Assembly (NCBI GenBank): GCA_023548195.1
Contig: JAJHZJ010000008.1
Coordinates: 3,310,215-3,374,214, forward strand
DNA length: 64,000 nucleotides
Direction of reading: 5' to 3'
From: Bettongia penicillata ogilbyi
Taxonomy: Eukaryota > Chordata > Mammalia > Diprotodontia > Potoroidae
Shown: one piece after another, positions 24,100 through 35,790 of the stretch
How positions within the stretch are numbered: position 1 is the stretch's first letter
Layout of the letters: the number at the start of each line of letters is the position of its first letter
Program-made: the position numbers and the translations under genes
Notes under the pieces: generated by a model
Told to the model about the DNA's origin: nothing
What the model saw: only the letters and a program-made list of their open reading frames with translations
Database searches by the model: none

Positions 24100-25091
24100 C
24101 TATTGAGTTCTGGCCTTTTCATCAGGAAGGTCTGGAAATCCCTTATTTCATTGAATGTCTATCTCCTTGCCTGAAATATTATGCTCAACTTTGCTGGGTA
24201 ATTAATCCTTGATTGTAGTTCCAGCTAGTTTGCCTACAGAATATCAGATTCCAATTCCTTTGATCTTTTAATGTAGAAGCTGCAAGATCTTGTGTGATCC
24301 TGACTGTAGCTCCTTGACATTTGAATTGTTTCTTCTGGCTGCCTGCAGTATTTTCTCCTTCACTTGACAGTTCTGGAATTTGGCAATGATATTCCTTGGT
24401 GTTTTCAGTTTGGGATCCCTTTCAGAAAAGAGGTAAGTGGTGGATTCTTTTGATGACTATTTTGCCCTCTTGATCTAGGACTTCTGGGCAATTTTCCTCG
24501 ATGATGTCTTGGATGATACTGTCCAGACTCTTTTTTTTTATCATGGCTTTCTGGTAGACCAATAATCCTTAGATTTTTCTCTCCTGGATCTATTTTTCCA
24601 GGTCAGTTGTTTTTCCAATTAGATATTTTACACTTCATTCCATCTTTTCATTCTTTAGATTCTGTTTGACTGATTTATGATGTCTCATAGATTCATTAGC
24701 TACTACTTGCCTGATTCTATTTTTTATCAAATTGTTTGCTTCAGTTAAGTTTTGCATCACCTTTTCCATCTGTCCAACTGTTCCTTTTAAGGAGTTATTT
24801 TCGTTTTTTTGTTTTCGTATTTTCCTTTTCAAGGAGCTGTTCAGTGAATTCTTTTTTCATATTTTTAAAATCATTGATCAGTTTTTCCTCTATTTCTCTA
24901 ATTTGGGTTTTAAAATCTTTCCAGAGGTCTTCTAAGAATGCTCTTTGTGCTTCCAATCAATTCATATTCCCTTCTGAAGTTTCAGATGGGAGTACAGTCT
25001 CAATGCTGACCTCTTTGCTATTTGTGTTTTGGTCCTTGTCCCCATAAAAAGATTCTATGGTCTTTTCTTTTCTGCTTTGCTTTTTAGCCAT
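24100..25091 (-). pseudogene. L1 ORF1 remnant (RNA-binding protein)
   Basis: The initiation codon is at 25089-25091 on the minus strand, followed by MAKKQSRKEKTIES, which parallels MPRKGKKNKTIES of the half-L1s. An in-frame TGA interrupts the frame near 24957. 24635-24832 remains open for 65 codons and encodes a charged coiled-coil stretch. The C-terminal region reads only in pieces. In the family this protein binds L1 RNA as a trimer. It is non-functional here. Confidence 0.75.
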
Positions 25092-25394
25092 GATAATAAC
25101 CTTTTTTCCTGACTTTTAAGGTAGATCTCTGCATCTCTGGCACAGGGAGCTCTGTCCCACAGTTCTTATGCCTAAAACTTGAGGATTTGTGTGTTGTGAC
25201 CTTCGGTTCTTTCAGCTAGAAATTAAATGCTGCAGCTTACCTGGTGCTGAGCTGGCTGGTATTTGAAAGCAGAGGCCAGTTAGGACTTTTTGGGTTTCCC
25301 TGCAGTTACCCTGGAGGTAGCTCTTTAAGTGTGGGGGAGGGGTTGTCTGGATGCTGGAGGCTCCTCTGCTGAGCTAGAACATAGGCACTATGTT

Positions 25395-25501
25395 CTCAAG
25401 AGAGGCATAAAAAGGTAAACAGGAAAAAAAACCAAAAACTTGTTACACAATATAGGCAAACTGTTTACATTGCTCTAAGGGAAGATACTTGTTAATTGTG
25501 A
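25395..25501. repeat. Inverted duplication, displaced copy in L1 5'UTR
   Basis: It is identical over 107 bases, in reverse complement, to 23969-24075. Its left edge overlaps a 9-bp palindrome with a 3-base loop (arms 25376-25384 and 25388-25396), a structure often left by template switching. Confidence 0.9.
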
Positions 25502-26018
25502 ATGAGAAGTCACTAGTGTCTTCCCAGTTCCACTGGGGTGCTGAGGCATGCCTGGGGTCCTGGTGTTGGCAATTGCTCGCTTCACCCCATCTTCACCTGG
25601 TTTTTGAGGCTGGACTGTCTGTGACAGCTTTGAACCTGTACTTGTCCCCTTCAGCCACAGCAAGAGGAACCTTCCATAGCGATCTTTCTAACTTCATGGA
25701 CTGAGGGTCTGTTTACCCCTTCTGCAGTTCCCACTGTTCTAGGGTTTTTTCTGGGGAAATAATCTCTGGGCTGGTCAAGGTCAACAAGGGGAGGGAGATA
25801 GCAGTTACAGATCACTCCACCATCTTGGCTCCTGGAATCTGAATGAAAATAATTCCTTATAAGTCAGAATCAGGCAAATGGAAGCTAATGACTCCATGAG
25901 ACATCAAGAAACAATAAAACAATAATAAAAACAATAAAACATTTCAATAAAAAAATAGAAGAAAATGTGAAATATCTTGGAAAAACAACAGACCTGAAAA
26001 ACAGATCGAGAGAAAATG

Positions 26019-26337
26019 TTTTTCTTTCATTTTCCTGTTTAATTTAATGTTTTATTTCTCCCCCCAATTACATGTAAAAAACAATTTTAGCATTCTTTTT
26101 TCAAATTCTGAGTTCAAAATTCTCTCTGTCCCTCTCTCCTCTCCCCTCCATTGAGAAGGTAAGCAATTTGATGTAAATTATACATGTATAGTCATGCAAA
26201 ACACATTTTCATCTAAGTCATGTTGTGAAAGAAAACACAGACAAAATAATAAAAGTAAAGAAAAAGTATCTTCAATCTGCATTCAGGCTCTACCAGTTCT
26301 TTCTCTGGACATGGACAGCACCTTTCATCATAAGTAG
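26019..26337 (-). mobile_element. Truncated L1 3' end inserted in the old L1 ORF1
   Basis: About 320 bases start with a T-rich tail and have L1 3'UTR wording in reverse. The target-site duplication is 'gagagaaaat' at 26008-26017 and 26338-26347. The outer L1 ORF1 resumes immediately after. Confidence 0.75.
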
Positions 26338-26567
26338 GAGAGAAAATTTAAGAATTACTGGACTACTTGAAAGGCATGATGGAAAATATGGCACAGACAT
26401 CATATTTCAAGAAATTATCAAGGAAAACTGCCCTGACCTCCTAAGACCATATGGTAAAATATAAATTGAAAGAATCTACCAATCACCTTCTGAAAAAGAA
26501 CTCCAAATGAAAACTCCAGAATATTATAACCAAATTCCAGAGCTCCCAGGTAAAGGAGCAAATATTT

Positions 26568-27204
26568 TTTATCTATCTATCTATCTATCTATTTTTATTA
26601 TTTTTATTATTTTTAATTTAACTTTTTACATTCATTTTCACAAAATTTTGGGTTCCAAATTTTCTCCCCTTTTATGCCCTCCCCCCACCCCAATACACCA
26701 AGCATTCTAATTTTCCCTATCACCAATCTGCCCTCTCTTCTATCATCCCTCCCTTCTCTTGTCCTCATCTTCTCTTTTGTCCTGTAGGGCCGGATGACTT
26801 TCTATTCCCCATTAACTGTATTTCTTATTTCCTAGGAGCAAGAACAATACTAAACAGTTGTTCCTAAAATTTTGAGTTCCTAATTCTCCCCATCTCTCCC
26901 TCCCCACCTGTTCCCTTTGGGAAGGCAGGCAATTCAATATCGGCCATATCTGTGTAGTTTTGCAAATGACTTCGATAATAGTTGTGTTGTGTAAGACTAA
27001 ATGTATTTCCCTCCATCCTATCCTGCCCCCCATTGTTTCTATTCTGTCTTTTAATCCTGTCCCTCCCCAAGAGTGTTGACTTCAAATTGCTCCCTCCTCC
27101 CATTGCCCTCCCTACCATCACCCCCCCCTTGCTTATCTCCTCCCCCACTTTCCTGTATTGTAAGATAGGTTTTCATACCAAAATGAATGTGCATTTTATT
27201 CTAA
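26568..27204 (-). mobile_element. Truncated half-L1 (HAL1-like) 3' end
   Basis: The reverse complement matches the 3'UTR of the half-L1s at 38200-38840 and 58030-58640: G-rich 'gggggagaaggag'-type blocks, 'tatggccgatattgaattgc' and 'ttgttcttgctcctagg'-like wording. A 15-base target-site duplication 'aaaggagcaaatatt' lies at 26553-26567 and 27205-27219. Its tail carries a (TATC)n run at 26572-26593. Confidence 0.85.
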
Positions 27205-29039
27205 AGGAGCAAATATTGCAAGCAGCCGGAAAGAAACAATTCAAATATTGTAGTACCAAGGTCAGGATCACAATATATTTAGCAGATTCTACATTAAAGG
27301 GCTGGAAGCTTGGAATAAGATATTTCAGAAGGCAAAGGAGCTAAGATTACAATCAAGAATAAACTATCCAGGAAAACTGGGTATAATCCTCGTGGGAAAA
27401 TTTTCAAAAATTAAAAAAAAATCCCCACGAACCGAAACAACTTTCAAGCATTCCTGATAAAAGGACTAGAGTTAAATAGAAAATATGACTTTCAAACATA
27501 AAACTCAAGAGATTCATAAAAAGGTAAATAAGAAAGAGAAATCATGAGAGAATCAATAAGATTAAAATGTTTATATTCTTATATGGGAAGATGATAATTA
27601 TAACTCCTAAAACTTTGTCATTAGTAGGGCACTTAGATATACATAGACAGAGGGCATAGGTATGAGTTGACTATGATGGGATGATTAAAAAAAAAACAAA
27701 ATTAAGGGATGCATGGGGAGAATTAGGGAGAAAATCAGGGAAAATTATCTCACATAAGAGGTCTGAAATGAAGAACTTTACAATAGAGGAAAAGATTCGG
27801 GGCTGAGGACTGGGCAATGCTTGAAACTTACTTTCATCAATAATTTCATTAAAGATAATGACAACAATGAGATAATATACTAAAATTTATGGGATGTAAT
27901 CAAAGCAGTACTTCCTGGAAAATGTATATCTCTAAGTGCATCAATCAATTAAAAACAGAAAAAGTAGATTAATGAATTGGGCATGCAACTAAAAAACTAG
28001 AAAACTAGAAAAAACAAATTAAAAATCTTCAATTAAATACCAAAGTGGAATGCCTGAAAATCAAAGGAGAGATTAATAAAACTGAAAGTGTAAAACTTAT
28101 CAAACTAATAAAATAAGGAAGGGGTTTTATGAAAAAAAATAAAAGCTAAAACATTGGTTCATTTAATTAAAAAAAAAAGGAAAACCAAATTACCAGTATT
28201 AAAAATGAAAAGGGTAAAGTCACCACCAATGAAGAAGAAATTAAAGCAATTATTAGGAGATATTTTGCCAAAATATGTGTTAAAAAATCCAACAACCTAA
28301 GTGAAATGGATATTTACAAAAAATATAAATTACTCAGATTAACAAAAAAGGAGAAAACAGAATACTTAAATAACCCTATCTTAGAAAAAGAAATTGAACA
28401 AGCCATCAATGAGGACCTAAGAAAAAATTCCCAGGACCAAATGAATTCAAGGAAATTCTACCAGATTTTTAAAGAAGAATTCATTCTAATACTATATAAA
28501 CTATTTTGAAAAATAAGCAAAGAGGGAGTCCTACCAAATATATTTCACAACACAAATATGGTACTGATATCTAAACCAGGAAAAGCAAAAGTAGAGAAAA
28601 TTATAGACCAATTTCCCTAATGAATATTAATGCAGAAATTTTAAATAAAAATACTAGCAAGGAGGTTACAGTAATACAACACAAAGCTCACACAGTATGA
28701 CCAGGAAGGATTTATACCAGGAATGCTGGACTGATTCAATATTAGGAAAACTATTAGCATAACTGACCATATTGATGACAAAGTCAACAGAAATCATGAT
28801 TATCTCAACAGATGCAGAAAAGGCTTTTGACAAAAAAACCACCCATTCCTATTGAAAAACACTGGAAAATAGGAATAAATGGAGTTTTCTTTAAAATGAC
28901 AAGTATCTATGTAAAACCATCAGCAATCATTATATATAATGGGGATAAACTTGAAGCTTTCTCAGTATTATCAGAAATGTAGCAAAGATGTCCATTATCA
29001 CCACTATTATTCAATATTGTGTTAGAAATGCTAACTATA

Positions 29040-29646
29040 CAGCTCTTTTTGTGATGGCAAAGAAACGGAAATTGAGGGGATGTCCATCAATTGAGGAAAG
29101 GCTGAACAAGTTGTGGTATATGAATGTAATGGAATACTATTGTTCTGTAAGAAATGATTAGCAAGCAGATTTCAGAAAAACCTGGATAGACTTACATGGA
29201 CTGATGCTGAGGGAAGTGAGCAGAACAAGAGAACTCTGTACACAGTAATGGCAATACTGTTTGACGACTAGCTTTGACAGACTTAGCTCTTCTCAGTAAC
29301 GCAACAATCTAAGACAATTCCAAAAGACTTATGAAGGAAAATGCTATCCACATCCAAAGAAAGAACTATGGAGTTGGAATGCAGATTGAAGCATACATAC
29401 TATGTTTTCTCTCTCTTTTTTAATTTTCTTTCTCAAGGTTTTCCCCTTTTGTTCTGATTCTTTCTTGACAACATGACCAAAATGAAAATATGTCCAAATA
29501 GGGCTGTACATGTATAGCCAGATTGCTTGCCATCTTGGGGAAGGGAGAGGGGAGGGAGAAAAACATTTGGAACTTAAAATCTTATAAAAGTGAATGCTGA
29601 AAACTATCATTATATGTAATTGAAAAAATACTATTAAGTTAAAAAA
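29040..29646 (+). mobile_element. Truncated L1 3' end inserted in the old L1 ORF2
   Basis: This 5'-truncated L1 3' region begins 'agctctttttgtgatggcaa' and ends in an A-rich tail. It splits the RT of the outer L1. The target-site duplication is 'agaaatgcta' plus a similar 6 bases, at 29024-29039 and 29647-29662. Confidence 0.8.
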
Positions 29647-31734
29647 AGAAATGCTAGTTATAGCAATAAGAGAAGAGAATGAAATTGAAAAAATTAGAAT
29701 AGCAATAAAGGAACAATACTATCACAGATGATATGATGGTATACTTGGAGAATGCTAAAAACTAGGTGAAATAATCAACAATTTCAGCAAAGTTCAGGAT
29801 ATAAAATAAGCCCACATAGATCATCAACAGTTCTATATATTACCAGCAAAGTCTAGCAGCAAAAAGTAGAGAAATTCCATTTGAAATAACTGTAGATAGT
29901 ATAAAATACTCAGAAGTCTACAAGTCAAGACAAATCCTGGAACTATATGTACACAATTATGAAACACTTCACACAAATAAAGTCAGATCTAAACAACTGG
30001 AGAAATATTAATTGCTCATGAGTAAGTCAAGTTAATATAATAAAAATGATGATTTAACCTAAATTAATTTACTTATTTGGTGCCATAACAAAAAATTATT
30101 TTATAGAATCAGAAAAAATAATCAAAAAAGAACAAAAGGTCAAGAATATCAAGGGAATCAATGAAAAAAAATGTGAAGGAAGGTAGCCTAGCAGGACTAG
30201 ATCTCAAACTGTATCATAAGGTGATAATCATCAAAATAATATGGTACTAGCTAAGAAATAGAGTGGTAGATCAATGGAACAGATTAGGTACATCATATGG
30301 AGTAGTAAGTGACCACAGTAATCTAGTGTAATCTACTATTTGACAAAAATTACAGGGCAAATTGGAAAGCAGTTTGGCAGAAACTAGGTATAGACCAACA
30401 TCTCACACCATATACTACATGATTTAAACCTAAAGGGTGATACTATGGGTAAATTAGGGGAGTATGGAATTTTTACCTCTCAGATCTATGGATAAGGGAA
30501 GAGTTTATGACCAAAGATGAAACAGACAACATTACGGGAAGTAAAATGGATAATTTTTATTACATTCATTTAAAAAGGTTTGGCACAAATAAATCCAAAT
30601 GCAGCCAAGATTAGAAAGAAAGCAGAAAACTAGGGGACATTTTTTAATAGTGAGTTTCTCTAATAAAGACTTCATTTCTCAAACATATAGAGAACCGAGT
30701 CAAAATTATAAGAATACAAGTCCTTCCCCAGTTGACAAATGGTCAAAGCATATAAACAAGCAGTTAGTTTTCAAATGAAGAAATGAAAGCTATCTACAGT
30801 CATATGAAAACATGTTCTAAATCACTATTGACTAGAGAAATACAAATGAAAAGAATGCTACAGTACCACCTTATACCTATCAGATTGGCTAATTTAACAG
30901 AAAAGGAAAATAATAAATGTTTGCAGGGATGCGGGAAAACTGGAACACTAGTGTATTGTGGGTAGCGTTGTGAACTGATCCAACCATTCTGGAGAGCAAT
31001 TTGGAACTATGCCCAAAAGGCTATAAAACTATGCATACCCTTTGATCCAGCAGTACTACTCCTAGGTCTATATCCCAAACAGATCACAAAAAAGGGAAAA
31101 GGACGTACATGAACAAAAATATTTATAGTAATTCTTTTTGTGGTGGCAAAGAATTGGAAATTGAGGGAGTACCCATCAATTGGGAAATGGTTGAACAAGT
31201 TATGGTATATGAATGTAATGGAATACTATTATGCTACATGATGAGCAGGATGCTTTGAGAAAAACCTGGAAAGACTGCCATGAACTGATGCAAAGTGAAG
31301 TGAGCAGAATCAGGAGAACACTGTACACAGTAACAGCAATGTTGTGTGATGATTACCTGTGAATGACTTAGCTATTCCCAGCAATAAAAAGATCTAAGAC
31401 AATTCTGATGACAAATGTTATTCACCTTCAGAGAAAAAACTGATGGAGTCTGAATGCAGATCGAAGCATGCTTTTTTAAACTATTTTTCTTAGACTGGGT
31501 TTTTTTTTTGGTCTGTGATTTTTTTTTTTTTTGCAACATAGACAATAGGAAAAGGTTTTGCATGGCTGCATATGTACAATCTATATCAAACTGCTTGCCT
31601 TCTCAGTGAGGTGGAAGGGTAGGAAAGGAAGGAGGGGAAAAATTTGGAACTCAAAAAAATGCTCAAAATTGTTTTAACATGTAATGGCAAAAAGTAAAAT
31701 ATAAGCATTTTCATGTAAAAAAAAGTCACAAGAA

Positions 31735-32730
31735 GAAAATTTATCTTTAAGTGCTTTCATCAACAAGAGAAAGAACAGATTCCATGTAACCAAAATATTC
31801 TAGAAAAGCAACAAAATTTTAAAAACCACTAAACACCAAATCAGAAATTCTGAAAATCAAAGATGAACAAAATTTAAAGTAAAACATATTATTAAATCAT
31901 TGGAGAAGATGTGGGAGAGTTGGAACACCAATTCATTATTGGTGGAGCTGTGAGCTGATCCAGCCATTCTGGAGAGCAGTTTGGAACTATGCCCAAAGGG
32001 CTAAAAAAATGTGCATACCCTTTGACCCAGCAATATTGCTCCTAGGACTGTCTGTATCCCCAAGAGAAATGGGAAAGGGTCCCCATGTACCAGAATATTT
32101 ATAGCAACTCTCTTTGTGGTGGCCAAGAACTGGAAATCAAGGGAATGCCCATCAATTGAGGAATGGATAAACAAGTTGTGGTATATGAATCTAATGGAAT
32201 ACTATTGTGCTATAAGAAATGATGAACAGGAAGACTTCAGAGAGGCCTGAAAAGATTTATATTAATTGATGCTGAGTGAAAGGAGCAGAACCAGGAGATC
32301 ATTATACACAGTAACAACCACAGTGTGTGAGGAATTTTTCTGGCAGACTTAGCCCTTCACAGCAATGCAAGGACCTAAAACATTCCCAAAGGACTCGAGG
32401 CAAAATGCCATCCACATCCAGAGAAAGAACTATGGAATTTGAATGCAGAAGGAAAGAGAATATTTTCTCTTGTGTTTTGTTTTGTTTTTTTCTCACAGTT
32501 TCTCCCATTCATTTTAATTTGTCTATGCAACATGACTAATGTGAAAAAGTGTTTAATAAGAATGTATGTGTAGAAGCCATATAAGATTACATGCTGTTTC
32601 AGGGAGGGAGTAGGGAAAAAAATCTAAGACTTATGGAAGTGATTGCAGAAAACTGAAAACAAATAAATTAATAAAAAATATTAAATTGATATAGCAAGGG
32701 TTTTAAAAAAACTAATAAAAGTGACAATCT
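31735..32730 (+). mobile_element. L1 ORF2 scrap interrupted by a truncated L1 3' end
   Basis: 31735-31898 and 32679-32730 read as one ORF2 segment similar to 27900-28150. About 31899-32678 is a separate L1 3' end beginning 'ttggagaagatgtgggagag' and ending in an A-rich tail. A short repeated 'atatta..aaat' motif flanks the insert, as expected of a target-site duplication. Confidence 0.7.
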
Positions 32731-32859
32731 ATTAATTGAGTCAGTTCAAACTGTTTCCAGCAGACCTCTAGGTTAAGGTATGCACCATTACTCCTGCCTC
32801 TACCCCCTCTACAAAGTCTTTTCTGATCTTGGCTAGACCTGCCTAATTCCCTCAAACAG

Positions 32860-33090
32860 TTCTCATATGACATGGACTCAAGGATAATCCAGATGATCAA
32901 TCTTCTTCCTAAAGCCATGGTACCAGGTACTGAACAGAACACTACAGAGGAGTCTGAGAAAGGCAAGAATACTATGGAGTCTTCACTTCCCTCTTCATGC
33001 AAACTATGACTCTTCATGAAGTCCAAGATTGCATTCCCTTTTTTTGGCTGCCATATGACTTACATTGAGATCGTGGGTCAAGATACTATT
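32860..33090 (+). repeat. CR1/L3-type LINE 3' fragment
   Basis: 'caggtactgaacagaacact', 'aagtccaagattgcattccc' and 'tttggctgccatatgactta' match the order of an L3/CR1 3' region, downstream of the part seen at 15820-16030. It is diverged. Confidence 0.55.
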
Positions 33091-33254
33091 GGGAAACTGA
33101 TTAAATTTTAATTAAGTTTCTAAACACTGATGGTTCTGAGAACTGTGGATCTCAGGATGATTCCACATCTTTACAGTCTTTACCTATATTACAATTTTTA
33201 CTGGTCTTCATTGTTTAAAAAATTGTAACCCTTATCCCTCACTCCCCCACCCCA

Positions 33255-33640
33255 ACCTTTACTATGTACCAAGCTTACATTTTGCTAAGTAACATTGGGG
33301 ATACAGATTTGAGCTAAAAGAAAGTCCCTGCTCATATGGTAGATAAGAGGCAGCTAAAGTGTGGGGGGTAGAAAAGTCACTCTCAAAGGGCCATGCTGGT
33401 AAAACACTGATAGGAGCGCAGCTGGGAAGAAAATGAAGAATGGCCAGTCTGGTGCCATCTTTAAAACAGAGGCCCTGGAGGAGCTCACCAATGGGAAAAG
33501 GTGGTGGACATTGTGGTGTGATGTTTCAGGGTGAGATCTCAGGCCAGGTGGGAAAGTCAGAAGGCAGTTGAATCAAAGTGTGAAGTCTGGAGAGTCAGAA
33601 GCATAGCCAGGAGAGGAGACTAGATTTTTATTTTTAAAAA
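33255..33640 (+). repeat. L2-like fragment
   Basis: 'ctatgtaccaagcttacatt', 'taacattggggatacagatt' and 'agtccctgctcatatggtag' resemble the same old L2-like repeat as 16871 onward. It is non-coding. Confidence 0.45.
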
Positions 33641-33654
33641 AGTCTTAAGTCTTG

Positions 33655-33965
33655 GGGCAGCTAAGTAGCTTAGTGGTTAGAGCACCAGACCTGGAGTCAG
33701 AAGGACTTGAGTTCAAATCTGGACTCAGACTTGTACTAGCTATGTGACCCTGGACAAGTCACTTAACCTTGAATGCCTCCCCCCCAAAAAACAAAATCCA
33801 CAACAAAATAACATGGAAATGTTTAATATGATTGTACACATATAGCCGATATCAGATTTCATGCTGTCTGGGGAGGGTGGAGGGAAAAGAGGTGGGAAAG
33901 ATTCAGAACTCAAAATTTTATAAAAGTGAATGTTGAAAACTAAAAATAAATAAATTTTTAAAAAG
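33655..33965 (+). mobile_element. tRNA-derived SINE head joined to an L1/HAL1-like 3' tail
   Basis: 33655-33775 is a tRNA-like SINE head ('ggggcagctaagtagcttag', B box 'gagttcaaatc', 'gtgaccctggacaagtcact'). After a short C/A-rich junction, 33800-33965 has an L1 3' end ('gattgtacacatatagccga', 'gggagggtggagggaaaaga', 'caaaattttataaaagtgaa') finishing in AAATAAATAAATT. Imperfect flanking repeats 'aaaagtcttaagtctt' and 'aaaagctttgtctt' suggest a single insertion. Confidence 0.65.
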
Positions 33966-33969
33966 CTTT

Positions 33970-34135
33970 GTCTTGAACTCTCCAAACTGTTACTCTGTCA
34001 CTGGCTAGATGTGGATGGAATCTTGGACAACTCTCAGTCTCAGTTTCCTCTTCTATTTGCACTTTCTATCTTACAGGGTTGCTGTAGGAGATAGTGTTTT
34101 GTAAACAATGAAGTACAACCTAAATGGAAGCCATG
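33970..34135 (+). repeat. MIR/CORE-SINE-like element
   Basis: 'ctgtcactggctagatgtgg', 'cagtctcagtttcctcttct' and 'cttacagggttgctgtagga' followed by 'ttttgtaaacaatgaagtac' give the usual order of a CORE-SINE. Confidence 0.6.
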
Positions 34136-35265
34136 TTTCTTTTAAATTCAAATGAACAACTTATTCTAATTGCAGTATAGGCAAAAGTCTTCTGTCAGTG
34201 TTCTAGGGGGCTTTCCTAGAGCATATTTATCCTGAAAAGGAACTACTTACTGGAAAGCTTTCTGTCACCACACTGATGATTGCTTGAGCTAATTCATGAA
34301 ATTTTCCCCAACAGATCTCAAGAAGAGATCAGAATTGAAGAGTTCATTGCCTACTTGGAAATGCAGCTGTTGGAGAATTTTGCATAGGCAGAAAATTCTA
34401 TTAGTCATTGGACTTAGTTTGCTTTCTGTCAAACATATAAAATTTAATTTATTTTTCTCAGTCTACTCTATCAGACTTTGCTTTCTACCATTTCTAGACC
34501 AACTCATTGTTGTGTTTGTTTCCTATTCATCTTTCTCCTTGGCTCCCTCATTATTTTTCCTCATTGTTTCCCTTCCTTCTATGACACTATATGCATGAGC
34601 AGCCAAGAGAAGTTTATAGGATTGTCAGTCTCTAAAGCACTGACAGAATAATACTTCAGAGGTCAGAAATCCTGTAAATTTCACTTTACTCTTGTTTCAA
34701 GGGGCTGAGCAACAAAGCATAGAAAATATGACTGGCTCTTCTTGATCTCTGTCACTGTAAAATAACCAGGGAAAAATAGCAATAGACGATGATCAATGTA
34801 AGGTCAGCACAGTCTTGTTACTGTGAAAAAAGATCTAGGAATTGAGTGAGTTTCTGCAGATGTATTTTCAATTTCAAAAATTCTAGCTCTTTTGGTTTCA
34901 AGGAGAGCTAGCCCAATATACATCACTCAAAGTTGTCCTACTGAATCTTCATCCAGACAAATGGAAATAACATCAACAAAGGTGTCTATTTATTAAAATC
35001 AGTTTCATTACCTTATATTTAGACCACATTCCTGGAGTCACACACACAATGGAGTACTGGCTTTGTAGTCTATTTTTGACCTGATAAATGGTTGCAAGCT
35101 GGCTTCACTGTTAGTGCAATATACAGAATGAAGAATGGTCAATTTTAAGAATACGAATTCTCCAGAAGTAGATACACAAACTTCTACAAAACACATAATT
35201 ATTTTAAATGATGTTTGGTCAGTTTCTTGCCTCTTCATCCTGTAAAATTGAATGAAGAAAGGTCA
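34136..35265. other. Intergenic, nothing recognised
   Basis: AT-rich sequence. A 100-codon open frame at 34296-34598 is hydrophobic and Ser/Leu-rich with no identifiable domain, probably chance. Confidence 0.4.
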
Positions 35266-35269
35266 TTCT

Positions 35270-35790
35270 GGAGTCACAGCAGCAGCAGCGTGTCTACAGA
35301 TTCCTCAACCCACAGGTGCTAAAGGTCAGTGATGGGGTTTTTTCAGCTGGCTGGGAGGGGAGAAGGGCCTTCCCATAGCTCCAGCCTCAGACAGCACCCC
35401 CTACAGCAGCCCACATCCATTGTCGGATCATAAAAACCCCTGGGGACATTGAGGAGCTGAATATTACCTCAGCCTCTTGTAGAGGCCCTGAGGGAGCTGG
35501 TCTTTGTCTCACATTGAAAGGCAGCTCTGCCCATCCAGCTTATCTGAAAATCAGCCCCAAGCACTGACTTGTTGGTACTGGAGGCCAGGTGGCTGTGGAG
35601 AGGAAACTAAGATTCTGGACACAAAAATCTTTTCCTGCTTCTAGATCAGTATACATGCTTGATTGTGCCACCTTGGAGGAACTGAGATCTTACAGATTCC
35701 AAGAGTATACCCTACTCTTGACAAAGGACCCAAAAGTCAAGTAACTGGTTGGGAAAATGCCCAAAAAAGGGAAAAAAAATAAGAAAGTTC
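35270..35790 (+). repeat. L1/HAL1 5'UTR fragment ending in the ORF1 start
   Basis: Blocks 'acccacaggtgctaaaggtc', 'gaggccctgagggagctggt', 'tctcacattgaaaggcagct' and 'aagtcaagtaactggttggg' match the 5'UTR of the half-L1s. It ends shortly after an ORF1-like ATG at 35758 (MPKKGKKNK). The downstream part of the element is missing. Confidence 0.75.

Larger units (their letters stand above)
19051..25838 (-). mobile_element. Near full-length minus-strand L1 nested in the older L1
   Basis: The element runs from a T-rich 3' tail (19051) to a 5' start near 25838, where the reverse complement reads 'ggagccaagatggtggagtg', the same type of start as the half-L1s at 35911 and 55998. Target-site copies 'ctgaagaaaataatt' (19036-19050) and 'ctgaatgaaaataatt' (25839-25854) flank it. 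About 6.5 kb remains after removing a SINE (19580-19885). It has ORF1 and ORF2 remnants, both disrupted, and contains an identical 107-bp inverted duplication (23969-24075 and 25395-25501). Confidence 0.85.
18622..31725 (+). mobile_element. Old plus-strand L1 split by nested insertions
   Basis: One L1 can be followed through interruptions. ORF1 coiled-coil remnant is 18622-19050, ORF1 continues at 25839-26018 and 26338-26567, and the ORF1 end and ORF2 lie at 27205-29039. The later ORF2 and the 3' end are 29647-31725. Target-site duplications at each break show that the pieces were once contiguous. ORF2 retains a short open segment (28306-28509), RT wording around 28560-29030, and a degraded catalytic block (TDDMMVY near 29722-29745, with Thr where the family has Ala). 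The 3'UTR ends in a purine-rich tail near 31725. Many stops and frameshifts make it inactive. It is the oldest element in the nest. Confidence 0.8.

Noticed and set aside
33655..33775. Possible tRNA gene
   Set aside because: SINE head; no cloverleaf supported and followed by an L1-like tail.
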